Notes: a model not told the origin generated them from the letters alone. 64,000 nt of DNA from Planktomarina temperata RCA23 (GCF_000738435.1 NZ_CP003984.1:806001-870000), one strand, 5' to 3'; positions 16,874 to 26,785 are shown, counted from the first letter of the stretch. Translations and numbers: made by a program.

Positions 16874-17194
16874 TTACAATACCTCAACACGTTTCTCAGG
16901 CTCTATGATCTCTCCAAAACGGATCCCAAACCGTTCTCCAACCATAACAACTTCGCCTTTAGCAATCATTGTTCCATTAATTAGAATGTCCAACGGATCC
17001 CCTGCTAAGCGGTCCAACTCAAGTACTGAGCCCTCGCTTAAACGCAATAGGTCGCGAATTGTGATCTCAGAGCGCCCGACTTCAACGGTCATTTGAACGT
17101 CGATATTTTCTAACACACGAAGGTTCTCGCTACCATCGCGGGCAAGTTTCTGGTCGAGCGGTGTTTCGGAAGAAGAATTTTCTGACATTCTCAA
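16874..17194 (-). CDS. fliN: flagellar motor switch protein FliN
   Basis: 106 residues: a short acidic N-terminus followed by the SpoA domain (VEVGRSEITIRDLLRLSEGSVLELDRLAG, DILINGTMIAKGEVVMVGERFGIRF). Forms the lower C-ring with FliM and docks FliH/FliI. Six bases after fliM; last gene of the fliKLMN unit. Confidence 0.95.
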   Translation of the reverse strand: MRMSENSSSETPLDQKLARDGSENLRVLENIDVQMTVEVGRSEITIRDLLRLSEGSVLELDRLAGDPLDILINGTMIAKGEVVMVGERFGIRFGEIIEPEKRVEVL

Positions 17195-17200
17195 AACTTT

Positions 17201-18193
17201 CTATTCGGGGTTGTTGTTTGTGGTAACACGATCGCGCAAGTGCAGTGCAGCTTGTGGACCGACCTGGCCAAGTTCTGCGGTAAACAGATTTTTTCCCTCG
17301 ACAAGGACTTTAATCCCATTGTGCACTTGCATGGGAAAGGTGTCACCATCTTGGAGATTTAGCAAATTTTTCATAGACACTTTTGGCTTTGCTAACTCCG
17401 CGGTAACAACCAATGGAATGTTCAAGATTGCGCGTTCTAACTTTTGACGCCACGACATATCTTCTGCCACATGCTCCGATTGAACACGAGACCTTAGAAG
17501 AGATGCGATTGGTTTTAAAGTTTGCAATGGATAAACGATGTCGAAGGTTGCTGGTTCGCTACCTGGCAGCTGGACCAGAAATGTGCAGACAATTACTGTA
17601 TCGCTATTATCCACAAATGAGGCGAATTGCATATTTTCTTCGTGACCCTGCACTGCAAATGTGACCGGCATTAAATCCTTCCACGCAACTTGCAAAGAAT
17701 CCATCAACCCACTTGTTATAATTTCAATGACGCGCTGCTCCGTTGCCGTAAATTCTCCCGGTACACGTCGTATGGGACGCACTGCTGTTCCACCATAATA
17801 GGAGTTTGTCAGCAATGAGATGAAGTTTGGAGCGACGACTAGAAGACTATTTCCGCGTAATTCATCAATTCGGCTTGTTGTTAAGCTCATGAAACTATCT
17901 GCATCAGCAGAATATTCATCGAAGGTTTTAACTTCCGGCGGAAAGGAAGAAATGCGCGGTTGGATGCGAAGCATGGGTAGAAAGACACTTCTTGCAAATC
18001 GACAGAACCGCTCGTTAATCATTCGCAATGCATAGTAATCTCCGAGCAACGATAAATCATCAGAGCCGAAGGAAAATGGCTTAACGTCAACCTCCTCACC
18101 CATTGAAACAATGCCGGAGCCCTCACCATTACCGTCAAGGCCAGCTATAAGCGCGTTTACTTCTTCAGAAGTTAATTTTTTTGATGAGGCCAT
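17201..18193 (-). CDS. fliM: flagellar motor switch protein FliM
   Basis: 330 residues. The N-terminal CheY-P-binding motif is recognisable (KLTSEEVNALIAGLD, residues about 6-20), followed by the CheC-like middle domain that binds FliG and a C-terminal SpoA domain. Its presence means the motor should respond to CheY although no che gene is in the window. Lies 14 bases after fliL. Confidence 0.95.
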   Translation of the reverse strand: MASSKKLTSEEVNALIAGLDGNGEGSGIVSMGEEVDVKPFSFGSDDLSLLGDYYALRMINERFCRFARSVFLPMLRIQPRISSFPPEVKTFDEYSADADSFMSLTTSRIDELRGNSLLVVAPNFISLLTNSYYGGTAVRPIRRVPGEFTATEQRVIEIITSGLMDSLQVAWKDLMPVTFAVQGHEENMQFASFVDNSDTVIVCTFLVQLPGSEPATFDIVYPLQTLKPIASLLRSRVQSEHVAEDMSWRQKLERAILNIPLVVTAELAKPKVSMKNLLNLQDGDTFPMQVHNGIKVLVEGKNLFTAELGQVGPQAALHLRDRVTTNNNPE

Positions 18194-18207
18194 AATTTAC
18201 GCGTACC

Positions 18208-18801
18208 TTATTGTAAGACGAATGATGTGAAATGCACACTGTCAATGCCACCAAAACCCTCAAGCTGTTCAAGCTTAGCGTTGATTGCTTCAACTATACG
18301 AGCTGCCAATGCGTCACGTCCAATCTTTCCTTTAACGTCCTCTTCGGTAAAGTCACTGACCGTTCCTAATACTTCCGAGCGAAGCGCAAGCTGATGCAAT
18401 TCAACATTCTCTATGACTGTTTCGTCATATTGTGTCGAAATTCCAACGCCCAACTGTAGAAACTTGCGCGAGTCTTTAAGGTTCGATGTAAAGTTACCTT
18501 CAAATTCAAAATATGATGTCACAAATGTGTCAGCTTTCGGGGTTTCTTTTTTGTTGAGAGCAGGTTCTTCGCCTTCCGCTTCGCCTTCTGCTGCTTCATC
18601 TTCGGGCAGTTGACCGCTTTCCTTTAATTTTCTCTCTATGATCTGCTCAATTTCAGCACTTGGAGTAGCACCATTCCCGCCAAACATAAAAAAGCCAGCG
18701 CCTAAACCGACGCCTACCAGCAAGAGGCCGCCAAGAACCAACCCGATAATTTTTACCAGGCCACCTTTTTTCTTTGGTTCATCTGTCTCTTGATCTGCCA
18801 T
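18208..18801 (-). CDS. fliL: flagellar basal-body-associated protein FliL
   Basis: 197 residues: cytoplasmic KKKGG stretch, one membrane helix (residues about 15-38), an acidic linker (EDEAAEGEAEGEEP) and a periplasmic FliL domain that rings the stator MotB. Longer than E. coli FliL (154) because of the linker. A second, diverged FliL-like protein is encoded at 28232. Confidence 0.93.
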   Translation of the reverse strand: MADQETDEPKKKGGLVKIIGLVLGGLLLVGVGLGAGFFMFGGNGATPSAEIEQIIERKLKESGQLPEDEAAEGEAEGEEPALNKKETPKADTFVTSYFEFEGNFTSNLKDSRKFLQLGVGISTQYDETVIENVELHQLALRSEVLGTVSDFTEEDVKGKIGRDALAARIVEAINAKLEQLEGFGGIDSVHFTSFVLQ

Positions 18802-18818
18802 CGTATATCTCCTGATAC

Positions 18819-20771
18819 TTACGCAATAACGTTTACGGTGCCATTGTGGCTTTCACCAGTGCGTTTGGAATCGGCTCCGGTCTCTGTATCTCGGTTTTTG
18901 GTACCGCCTGGCGTTGACTGCTGTTTTTGCCGGGTATGTTGGCCGAGTCCCTGTCCTAAGCCGCCTTCAGAGGAGGCTGACAAGCTGGATAATTTGAATC
19001 CCGCCGCGTCTAACATCTGCGCCAATCTGTCTTCAGCGCCAATTAGGACGCGAGATGCCGCGCTTGTTTCTGTGACGATACGAACTTGTGCTTCATCACC
19101 TTTAAACTCAAGACTTATGTGCATATCCCCTAAGTTTTTTGGTCTTAAGGAAAGCTCAAGTTTGCCCTCTCCATTGCTGGACAGTTTCTCTATTTGCGCA
19201 ACCAAGCGCTGACCCCATTGCACGTCACGCGTGTTTAACACCAATGCAGATGCGAAGGTTTGAAGACGCTCTCCACCGGTTTGAGTGGCAAGTTCTTTGA
19301 TATTTTGTGACATATTTCGGTCACCGAGGGACTCGAATGTTATTGGTGTTGGAGTAGCCCCCGGTGGCTGCGAGTCGACGCGTGTCGGGGTGGTAGAGTT
19401 TGGATTTTGCTCTAGTTTTAGCGCTGAATCTGTCTGAATGTGGGCTTCACTGCGAACTGAGCTGCGCGTGTCTTTTGGCTCGGACTGGATTTTCAAACTA
19501 AAGACTTGCCGTTCACCGTTTTTGACCTCTTTTGATGCCAAGTTTGCTGGCGCAGACTTTGGCTGAATGTGGGCTTCACTACGGACTGAGCCGCGCGTGT
19601 CTTTTGGTTCGGAATCGATTCTCAAACTAAAGACTTGCCGTTCACCATTTTTGGTCTCTTTTGATGCCAAGTTTGCTGGCGCCGCCGCCGCATCTATGGC
19701 CCCATTCTCTGATCTTGCGTCAGGAATTGCCTCGCTGCGAATAGGGGCTGTGTGTAATGGTTGCGCGGTCTTAACGGATTGTGTTGAGGAGTTATTTTTC
19801 TGCTTTAGTGTGTTGGTATTTGTGAGGTGTTTAACGGGCGGAATAACCGTTTCTGGCCGGCCCGACTCGGGCGTCATGGGTTTGTTGGTGATATCAAGTT
19901 TCGCATCTGGGTTGACGCGTGACGGTGCCGCTTCCACCACCTCCTTCATTTGCATTTGAGGTGGTTTGACTGCCTCTGGAACTTTGAGATCCGGATCTGT
20001 TTCTGCCATAATGTTTGGGATAGTATCTGGTTTCGCCATGACTTTAGAGTCGTTTTTCGTGGCATCATAGGGCAGAGTTAATGGCTGTTTGGGATCTTGG
20101 ATATATGCGGGGATGTCCAGAATGTGTGGGGTGGCGACGGGCGTTTCTATTGTTGGAGATGACTCCACCAACGCAGCGTTACCCTCAGGTTCAAGGCGCA
20201 TCGCATCGAGTTGCTCGGTTGGATTTGGCTCTGAATTATACTGCGGCTGAGTGGCCGGGGTGCCCAAATTAATGTCAGCATCAGTCTCAGTCTTAAGTTT
20301 AGGATTATCCTCGGCAATAGGAGCGATGTGCAGATTTGCAGTTGCCTTGGGTTGCGGCGTAATAGTCAGTTCGACTTCAGGCGTCTCCGCCAGATCCAAC
20401 AGCTTCGCCGGTTGCTCTTGCAAAATCGGCTGTACGGCATCGCTCGTGGCTGGCGTCTCCATGCTTGGCATCGAAGGATCAGGCAAGATTGCCGCATCTG
20501 TAATGGGATCGACGGGGTGGTGTGCGATGGTCCCGGGAACCTCAATTTCATCGATAGGCGGTGTCCAGGTAAATTTCGCCGCGGGCTGCGTAAGGACCGG
20601 TTCACGGTTCTCAAGCGCTGCCTCAACTTGAGACAGATCAGATTGAACGCTATTTTCTAAGACAGTTGCGAATTGTTGCCCGCCGTGGGGTGTAACCGCA
20701 GCGCTGCCCAGGACATTTAACACGCCCTTCAGCGGTTTAGGACCGTCCAGATTTAGACCCAGGTCATTCAT
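18819..20771 (-). CDS. fliK: flagellar hook-length control protein FliK
   Basis: 650 residues. The last 150 residues form the globular substrate-switching domain (WGQRLVAQIEKLSSNGEGKLEL then LRPKNLGDMHISLEFK); the long N-terminal part is Pro/Thr/Glu-rich and disordered, as expected for a molecular ruler, and contains a near-perfect duplicated 43-residue unit (see the repeat at 19434-19691). ATG at 20771 has only a weak upstream purine stretch. First gene of the fliKLMN unit with its own sigma-54 promoter just upstream. Confidence 0.9.
   Translation of the reverse strand: MNDLGLNLDGPKPLKGVLNVLGSAAVTPHGGQQFATVLENSVQSDLSQVEAALENREPVLTQPAAKFTWTPPIDEIEVPGTIAHHPVDPITDAAILPDPSMPSMETPATSDAVQPILQEQPAKLLDLAETPEVELTITPQPKATANLHIAPIAEDNPKLKTETDADINLGTPATQPQYNSEPNPTEQLDAMRLEPEGNAALVESSPTIETPVATPHILDIPAYIQDPKQPLTLPYDATKNDSKVMAKPDTIPNIMAETDPDLKVPEAVKPPQMQMKEVVEAAPSRVNPDAKLDITNKPMTPESGRPETVIPPVKHLTNTNTLKQKNNSSTQSVKTAQPLHTAPIRSEAIPDARSENGAIDAAAAPANLASKETKNGERQVFSLRIDSEPKDTRGSVRSEAHIQPKSAPANLASKEVKNGERQVFSLKIQSEPKDTRSSVRSEAHIQTDSALKLEQNPNSTTPTRVDSQPPGATPTPITFESLGDRNMSQNIKELATQTGGERLQTFASALVLNTRDVQWGQRLVAQIEKLSSNGEGKLELSLRPKNLGDMHISLEFKGDEAQVRIVTETSAASRVLIGAEDRLAQMLDAAGFKLSSLSASSEGGLGQGLGQHTRQKQQSTPGGTKNRDTETGADSKRTGESHNGTVNVIA
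19434..19691 (-). repeat. 129-bp tandem duplication inside fliK
   Basis: Two adjacent copies of a 129-bp unit encoding 43 residues each. Shared protein core: NLASKE.KNGERQVFSL.I followed by SEPKDTR.SVRSEAHIQ. The copies differ at only a handful of positions, pointing to a recent in-frame duplication that lengthens the FliK ruler region. Confidence 0.9.
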
Positions 20772-20805
20772 TTCGCGACTTTCCCGTTAAAGCGTCACAG
20801 TAAGA

Positions 20806-20823
20806 TAGCAAATTTGATGCCAA
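20806..20823 (-). promoter_or_regulatory. sigma-54 promoter of fliKLMN
   Basis: Minus strand TTGGCATCAAATTTGCTAT; GG (20820-20821) and GC (20808-20809) are correctly spaced. It fits in the short gap between the fliJ stop and the fliK start. Confidence 0.9.
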
Positions 20824-20828
20824 CTTAT

Positions 20829-21248
20829 CTAAAAACGCCGGCTATGAGGTTTGGACGGCATTAAAGTTTCAGCACGTTGGTCGTTGTCAAGGGCTACGGC
20901 CTTGCGATGTTCAAGCGCTTTATCGGCGATAATACGTTCTTTATTCTTATTTTGTGCCAATAAATTTCGATTGGTGACAATTTCTTGACCAAGAAACTCC
21001 AACCTATTGGCGGTAAATTCTTGTTGGCGTGCCATTTCGCGACCGTACCAGGCTTTAGATCTCAACGTTTGGACGCTTTGAGGCCCCGGTTCGAGCTGGT
21101 TTTCTTCCACCATTCGTGCGAGTTTTTGATCGAGATCGCGCAAGACGTCCTGATCACTGATTAATTCGTTAAGCACCTCGGCCTTGCGGCGAAGTTCGAT
21201 GTTTTCGCGCTTGACCATCAATTCATACAGGCGGGCTTTGCGTGACAT
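20829..21248 (-). CDS. fliJ: flagellar export chaperone FliJ
   Basis: 139 residues, almost entirely charged helix (LYELMVKRENIELRRKAEVLNELI and so on), as expected for the FliJ coiled coil that sits in the FliI hexamer and links it to FlhA. FliJ sequences diverge strongly; the assignment rests on length, composition and position one base after fliI. Confidence 0.75.
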   Translation of the reverse strand: MSRKARLYELMVKRENIELRRKAEVLNELISDQDVLRDLDQKLARMVEENQLEPGPQSVQTLRSKAWYGREMARQQEFTANRLEFLGQEIVTNRNLLAQNKNKERIIADKALEHRKAVALDNDQRAETLMPSKPHSRRF

Positions 21249-21249
21249 C

Positions 21250-22581
21250 TTATTCAGCCATTAGGTCAATAAGGTTCTGTTTACAGGTGGTGTAATCGGC
21301 AGATTCATTTGCTTGCTGTGCAACATAGGCTGTAATTTGTGGCCACAAAGCAATGGCGAGATCCAGTTCTGGATCCTGCCCAGCCGCATATCCGCCCATC
21401 AACATCAAATCCCGATTTTCCAGGTAAAGGTACACTAGGCGTTTGAATTTCTGTGCCGCCTTTTGGTGTTGGGTATCGGTAATCTCATTCATGACGCGGC
21501 TCACCGAGGTGGTGAGATCAATCGCGGGGTAAATGCCTAACTGGGTTTGTTTGCGCGATAGAACGATGTGCCCGTCTAGTATTGCCCGAGCTGTATCCAC
21601 CACTGGATCATTGGTGGTATCGTCTCCATCGGCAAGAACGGTGTAAATTGAGGTTATGGCCCCTTCACCCAACCCGCCTGTTCCTGTGCGTTCGATGAGA
21701 TTGGGAATCATGGATACGACGGATGGGGGATAGCCTTTGGCTGTAGGTTGCTCACCCATGGCCAATCCGGCTTCACGTTTGGCATGGGCGACGCGGGTCA
21801 AGGAATCCATGATCAAGAGCACATCTTTGCCCTTGGCACGAAAATATTCGGCAATGGCAGTGGCGCGGTTTGCGCCGCGGATGCGGAGCAGAGCCGCCCG
21901 GTCCGCAGGTACTGCGACAACGCAAATTTTTTCGCGGGATGCTGCTGTCATGGCTTGCTCGACGAAGGCGCCCACTTCACGGCCCCGCTCACCGATCAAG
22001 CCCACGACGATGACATCTGCTTTAGAAAACCGGGTCATCATTGACAGCAAGACGGATTTGCCAACGCCCGATCCGGCGACGATTCCTACCCGCTGGCCTT
22101 TGCCGATAGTCAGCAGCGCATTCACCGATCGCACACCGACGTCCAAAGGTTGGGTGATGGGCGCGCGGTCCAGTGGATTGACAGATTTTCCATAAAGGGG
22201 CCAAGTTTCAGCCAGATGCAGAGGCCCGAGACCATCAAAGGGGTGGCCATGTGCGTCAATAACCCTGCCAAGCAAAGACTCGCCCACTTGAACCTCGCGT
22301 CCATTATTGGCGACAGAAACCAAGGCGCCAACTTCGATATCGGCGTTTTGATCATAGAGAAAAGCAACATTCTGACCGTTCTTGAAGCCAATGATTTCGG
22401 CGTCAATGATAGTGCCACTTGGGCCGGTGACGTGACAGATTGAGCCGACGGATACTGGAAATCCATCGCACTCAATGATTTGACCATCAAATTGCGTCAC
22501 GCGCCCAGAGGCTACGAGGGTGGGGGCAGTCGCCATTTTTTCAATGCGGCGGGACAGTATGGCAACGGCACTTTGGCTCAT
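21250..22581 (-). CDS. fliI: flagellum-specific ATPase FliI
   Basis: 443 residues. F1-beta-like ATPase that energises export. Walker A in GIVAGSGVGKSVLL (about residue 170), Walker B in DVLLIMDSLTRVAHA, plus the family strings GERGREV and YPPSVVSMIPNLIERTG. Overlaps fliH by four bases; length is normal. Confidence 0.96.
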   Translation of the reverse strand: MSQSAVAILSRRIEKMATAPTLVASGRVTQFDGQIIECDGFPVSVGSICHVTGPSGTIIDAEIIGFKNGQNVAFLYDQNADIEVGALVSVANNGREVQVGESLLGRVIDAHGHPFDGLGPLHLAETWPLYGKSVNPLDRAPITQPLDVGVRSVNALLTIGKGQRVGIVAGSGVGKSVLLSMMTRFSKADVIVVGLIGERGREVGAFVEQAMTAASREKICVVAVPADRAALLRIRGANRATAIAEYFRAKGKDVLLIMDSLTRVAHAKREAGLAMGEQPTAKGYPPSVVSMIPNLIERTGTGGLGEGAITSIYTVLADGDDTTNDPVVDTARAILDGHIVLSRKQTQLGIYPAIDLTTSVSRVMNEITDTQHQKAAQKFKRLVYLYLENRDLMLMGGYAAGQDPELDLAIALWPQITAYVAQQANESADYTTCKQNLIDLMAE

Positions 22582-23597
22582 AACATCGGATCCTCCACGG
22601 GCTGTTCCTCGTTTGCAGTTTCTCCGATCTCGGGTGGCCTTTGTGGCAAGACAGCGTCGGCCGCCAGAACCAATGGCGTGTAAGTAATATTTTGCGCCGG
22701 CTGGTCGACGCGTGGTAACAGATCGGTGAGACGGATTCTCTCAAGGGAAAGATCGATATCTCCACGCTGTAAATTTACATCACTCACGAGGCGAAGATTG
22801 AGCAAGTCTTGAGACTGCTCCAGAATGGGTTTTAGCACAAGTAGGTCGAGGGGGTTCAACCGCACAATGGGGTGGGTCGCGGAGCTATGAATGCGATTGG
22901 CCAGGGTCTTGATTCTCTGGAGGAAAGCCTCTGGGACCGCATCAATCGCCATGCCCGCACGTGACGAGGCGAGGCTCAGAACACTTGCTTCAATGGATGT
23001 TGCAAGCTCCTCTATCGCTCCGTCAACTTGCACCGCAAAAGATTGCGTGACTTGGTCCAAGAGACCAAGCGCGTGGGACATCATGTGTTCAACTTCGGTT
23101 TCCGCAGATTTTTGCCCGTCCAGAAACCCGCGTTCATAGGCTTCCTCAGTGGCCGCGGTGGTGGCCATTTCTTCCGGGGCCTCTGGTTCTGGTGTAAGCA
23201 GGTTGGCTGATGCGGGTGTTGGCAGATCGTCAGCCAGATCTTCTGTCGGCTCTGGTTCTGTGCTATCTTGAGGTTCGGACGTGGCCTCAAGGGGGGGCGT
23301 GTTGTCGATTTCTGACGTTTCTAAGGTCTCCAGCGGTTCGCGCAGGCTTTCGGCTTCGGTTTGAGATTGGATCTCGGCATCCAAAACCTGAGCGACCTCA
23401 CGTTCAGAGGCAGCTTTGGCCAGATCAAATAGGCTTTTGGGCTGGAATGAGTTTTCCGCCGCTGCGTGCTTCCTCTCAAAGACTTCGGCGTCAATTGTTC
23501 GAATGAACTGAGTGATTTCCGACGGTTTCAACGGTACGCCTTGTTGGAGATCATCGGCGCGGATCAAGCCGCCATGGGGGATGAATTCCGCGCTCAT
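22578..23597 (-). CDS. fliH: flagellar assembly protein FliH
   Basis: 339 residues, longer than E. coli FliH (235) because of an acidic, Pro/Glu/Thr-rich stretch (residues about 80-145). The C-terminal half (AYERGFLDGQKSAETEVEHM and a helical region) resembles FliH/YscL, the regulator that anchors FliI to FliN. Overlaps fliG upstream and fliI downstream by four bases each. Confidence 0.82.
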   Translation of the reverse strand: MSAEFIPHGGLIRADDLQQGVPLKPSEITQFIRTIDAEVFERKHAAAENSFQPKSLFDLAKAASEREVAQVLDAEIQSQTEAESLREPLETLETSEIDNTPPLEATSEPQDSTEPEPTEDLADDLPTPASANLLTPEPEAPEEMATTAATEEAYERGFLDGQKSAETEVEHMMSHALGLLDQVTQSFAVQVDGAIEELATSIEASVLSLASSRAGMAIDAVPEAFLQRIKTLANRIHSSATHPIVRLNPLDLLVLKPILEQSQDLLNLRLVSDVNLQRGDIDLSLERIRLTDLLPRVDQPAQNITYTPLVLAADAVLPQRPPEIGETANEEQPVEDPML

Positions 23598-24634
23598 ACC
23601 ATTTCATCTCCACCGCGGCCGGCCAATACAATTGTGCCATCATCGGACATCTTGCGTGCGACGGCGATGATTTGTTTTTGCGCCTCTTGCACTTCCGTCA
23701 GGCGGACAGGGCCGAGCGCTTCCATCTCGTCTTTGACATTGGCGGCGGCGCGGGTTGACATGCAGCTAAATAATTTCTCTCGCAGAACCTCGTCAGCACC
23801 TTTAAGCGCAAGCACCAAGAGCTCGGCATCAATAGCCCGCAACAATGTTTGCAAGGAACGCTCGTCGGAGATGACTAAGCTGTCGAAGACGAACATATTG
23901 TCTTGGATCGACTGCATGAGGTCCTTGTTCTCCTTTTTGATATCTTTCATGATCCGCTGTTCCATCGCGGTTTTTGTGAAGTTCATAATCTTGGCTGCTG
24001 CTTTTACGCCGCCAATTTGAGACGCGCGTAGCGTGGTGTTGGCCTGAAACTTTTGCTGCATCACGCGCTCAAGCTCGCGCACGGCATCGGGTTGTACGGT
24101 TTCTAAGGTTGCAATTCGACGTACGACCTCAGGTTGCAGCTCGAGTGGCAGAAGCCCAAGAACATCAGCCGCCAATCCATAGTCGAGATAGGAGATAATT
24201 AGCGCTACAATTTGCGGGTGCTCATCAAGGATTAATTCGGAAATCGCGCGGGCATCCATCCAGTCTAGAATTTCAATGGGTCGCTCGGAGGAAGCAGGGG
24301 TAATGCGACTGAGCACGGATTGCGCTTTGTCACCACCCAAGGCTTTGGTCAGGACGTTGCGAATATAGTTTCCGGCGCCGAGGCCTAGGCTGGTCTGTTG
24401 TTTGATGATGGCTAGGAATTCATCAAGCACAGCGTTCACCGTGTTTTGCTCCACCCCTTGTACCGAATACATCGCCCCGCCCAAGTGTTGCACTTCTCGT
24501 GGCGAGAGGTTTTTGAGGATCTCTGCGGCCTCATCCTCGCCCAGGAGCATCATCAGAATAGCTGACTTTTGAGTGCCTGTGAGCTCTACGATGGCGTCTT
24601 CTTCGCCCTCTGGTTCCACTGCCGGATCTGCCAT
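23594..24634 (-). CDS. fliG: flagellar motor switch protein FliG
   Basis: 346 residues. Rotor protein that contacts MotA. Conserved EHPQ motif (LDEHPQIVALIISYL) and the C-terminal torque domain with charged residues (VISDERSLQTLLRAIDAELLVLALKG, then REKLFSCMSTRAA) are present. ATG at 24634 was preferred to a TTG five codons upstream because GAAGGGGAACGAT is well placed. N-terminal region is acidic. Confidence 0.95.
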   Translation of the reverse strand: MADPAVEPEGEEDAIVELTGTQKSAILMMLLGEDEAAEILKNLSPREVQHLGGAMYSVQGVEQNTVNAVLDEFLAIIKQQTSLGLGAGNYIRNVLTKALGGDKAQSVLSRITPASSERPIEILDWMDARAISELILDEHPQIVALIISYLDYGLAADVLGLLPLELQPEVVRRIATLETVQPDAVRELERVMQQKFQANTTLRASQIGGVKAAAKIMNFTKTAMEQRIMKDIKKENKDLMQSIQDNMFVFDSLVISDERSLQTLLRAIDAELLVLALKGADEVLREKLFSCMSTRAAANVKDEMEALGPVRLTEVQEAQKQIIAVARKMSDDGTIVLAGRGGDEMV

Positions 24635-24662
24635 ATCGTTCCCCTTCAATATCCCTAAGGAT

Positions 24663-26414
24663 TTACCCTAACATATCCATATCTTTTTGCATCAGTTGCT
24701 TGAACACGTTCGAAACCCGGCCAGCTTCATCGCCCACGATCATGCGGATGAGAGCGACTTTATCGTCATAAGTATTGGCGGTATCGAGCATTTCCATCGA
24801 GATATTCGCCTTTTTAGGCTTAAGTTTCGCTTTGATTTCCTCCAGCGTTTCACCGGCGCTGACTTCGATGGACTCCATCCCCTCGATCTCATCATCCGAC
24901 ACGCCACCGCGCGCGACGACGTCACCGCCAGCCGGAACCAGAAGTCGTGAGAGCAATGGCCGGATCACGCCAAGGGACACAACGGCCAGCATCAGGATCA
25001 TCGCGATGCTTTTCCCGAGATCTTTCACCCAGCTAGCTTCAAACCATTTGATTGTTACTGCATCCGGCAGCTCTTGCATAAAGGGTTGCGAGTTCACAAT
25101 CAGCGTATCGCCCCGCTCTGGTTTCAAGCCAATGGCGCTTGAGACCAAACTTCTAATGTCCTGTAGAACTTTGTCGTCAAAAGGTTGCACCACACTTTCG
25201 CCGGTTTCTGGGTCAATAGCAGTGCGGTCCCGAACCAATAGAGCCGCGTCAATCCGGACAATTTGGTTCATCGGTTGGGATGTGGTTTCAGTCTTACGAC
25301 TGACCTCATAATTGCGTACTTCGCTTGAGGATTTATTCTGAACGTCATTGCTTTCGGAGTAATAGCTGTTGGTGGCTTGGCTGCCATCGGTAACCAATTC
25401 AGCCTCATTGGGAGCCGTGTTGGAGGTGGCACCTGGAATGCCAACAGCCGGACGGTTGGATGTCATATCCACTGAGCTTTGTTCGCTTCGCAGGGCGTTT
25501 CCGTTTGGATCTACGCTTTCTTCAGTGATTTCGCGACGGGTGAAATCGAACTCAATATTCACCCGGGCCGTCGCATTGCCACCACCCACGATGGGGCCAA
25601 CCAAGCTTTCGATGCGTGAGCGGTAAATATTTTCAAGGCGCATGCGGTACTGCAATTGGTTGTCGGTCAAAATTGAGGATGCATCATCAGGTGATTTTGA
25701 CAAGAGCCGGCCAACTTGATCCACCACGGTTACATTATCCTTGGACATACTTGGGATGGATGCCGAGACTAGGTTGATAATCGCGAGCACTTGATTTTCG
25801 TCAAGGGAGCGACCGCGATCAAGTTGCAAAAACACCGAGGCCGTTGGCGGAATTTGTTCACGGATGAAGACGGATCTTTCGGGTAGAGCCAAATGGACTC
25901 GTGCAGACTTCACGGCAGATATCGCCATGATTGAGCGGGCGAGCTCAATTTCTTGAGCTTGTTTCAAGCGGACTGTTTCAACAGAGCGAGAGGTGCCAAT
26001 TGGAATATCTGTAAGTGAATCATAGCCATCTGGCGCCGATTCTGGCAGGCCCAAAGCGGCTAATTTGATCCGTGAGCTGTGATAGTCTTCAGCTGGGACC
26101 ATAACTTCGCCAGTCGTAGGATCTAACGTAACATCGACACCACTATTGATCAGCGCGTCATAAATCCGCGACTTTTCCGCCTCGGGCAGTGAGGCATAAA
26201 GCGTTGTTCTCGAGGGTTTCTGCATCAGGGCGAAGACCACAACACAAATCACAATCGCTGTGACCGCAATTATCGCGGGAAAGGCACGTTGAAAACTTGG
26301 TTGCGCGGTGATGGTGCGGATATTTGAGAGATAATTTCCGGGCATAGTCGCCAAGTTACCGCCCCGTACGTTGACGGCAGAGGAAGTGTCCAGCATTTGT
26401 GAGTTCGTAGCCAT
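24663..26414 (-). CDS. fliF: flagellar MS-ring protein FliF
   Basis: 583 residues with two membrane helices (about 45-65 and 460-485) enclosing a large periplasmic region of ring-building motifs, and a C-terminal cytoplasmic tail that binds FliG (DDKVALIRMIVGDEAGRVSNVF). Family strings SLPEAEKSRIYDAL, MQKPSRTTLYA and ALPERSVFIREQIPPTASVFL are typical. Second gene after fliE. Confidence 0.96.
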   Translation of the reverse strand: MATNSQMLDTSSAVNVRGGNLATMPGNYLSNIRTITAQPSFQRAFPAIIAVTAIVICVVVFALMQKPSRTTLYASLPEAEKSRIYDALINSGVDVTLDPTTGEVMVPAEDYHSSRIKLAALGLPESAPDGYDSLTDIPIGTSRSVETVRLKQAQEIELARSIMAISAVKSARVHLALPERSVFIREQIPPTASVFLQLDRGRSLDENQVLAIINLVSASIPSMSKDNVTVVDQVGRLLSKSPDDASSILTDNQLQYRMRLENIYRSRIESLVGPIVGGGNATARVNIEFDFTRREITEESVDPNGNALRSEQSSVDMTSNRPAVGIPGATSNTAPNEAELVTDGSQATNSYYSESNDVQNKSSSEVRNYEVSRKTETTSQPMNQIVRIDAALLVRDRTAIDPETGESVVQPFDDKVLQDIRSLVSSAIGLKPERGDTLIVNSQPFMQELPDAVTIKWFEASWVKDLGKSIAMILMLAVVSLGVIRPLLSRLLVPAGGDVVARGGVSDDEIEGMESIEVSAGETLEEIKAKLKPKKANISMEMLDTANTYDDKVALIRMIVGDEAGRVSNVFKQLMQKDMDMLG

Positions 26415-26456
26415 GAGTCAGGTTATCCTTGTTGCCCGTATAAGTTGGTGGCCCAA

Positions 26457-26771
26457 TTAGACCGGCATGTTCATTATGTCTTTGTAAGCGCTGAGCGCCT
26501 TGTTGCGCAGGTTTAAGGTTAGCTGGAAGCCAAGTGAGGAGACCTGCTGACTTACCATGACCTTAGATAAGTCCTGTTCGAGCCCTAGCTCATAATCTTG
26601 TGCCAATTTAGAGGCATCGTTTTGCGCACCAGCGACATCTTTTAGCCCGGTGGCAATTCGCTCGGAGAAGCTGGGTCCGGTGGCCTCAGTCCCCAGCGCT
26701 TGTTCCGCTTTTTTGAGGTTTTGCAGATGTGTCTGCTCAACTTGAAATTTCAATCCACTGATCTGGGTCAT
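26457..26771 (-). CDS. fliE: flagellar hook-basal body protein FliE
   Basis: 104 residues; C-terminal part (DLSKVMVSQQVSSLGFQLTLNLRNKALSAYKDIMNMPV) is the conserved FliE region that joins the MS ring to the rod. It follows the FleT-like gene by 14 bases and is followed by fliF, so fleT-fliEFGHIJ forms one unit. Confidence 0.93.
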   Translation of the reverse strand: MTQISGLKFQVEQTHLQNLKKAEQALGTEATGPSFSERIATGLKDVAGAQNDASKLAQDYELGLEQDLSKVMVSQQVSSLGFQLTLNLRNKALSAYKDIMNMPV

Positions 26772-26785
26772 CTCGCTCTCCCTCT

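Noticed and set aside
23466-24020. 184-codon plus-strand ORF opposite fliH/fliG
   Set aside because: Antisense to two well-supported genes; no domain or binding site.
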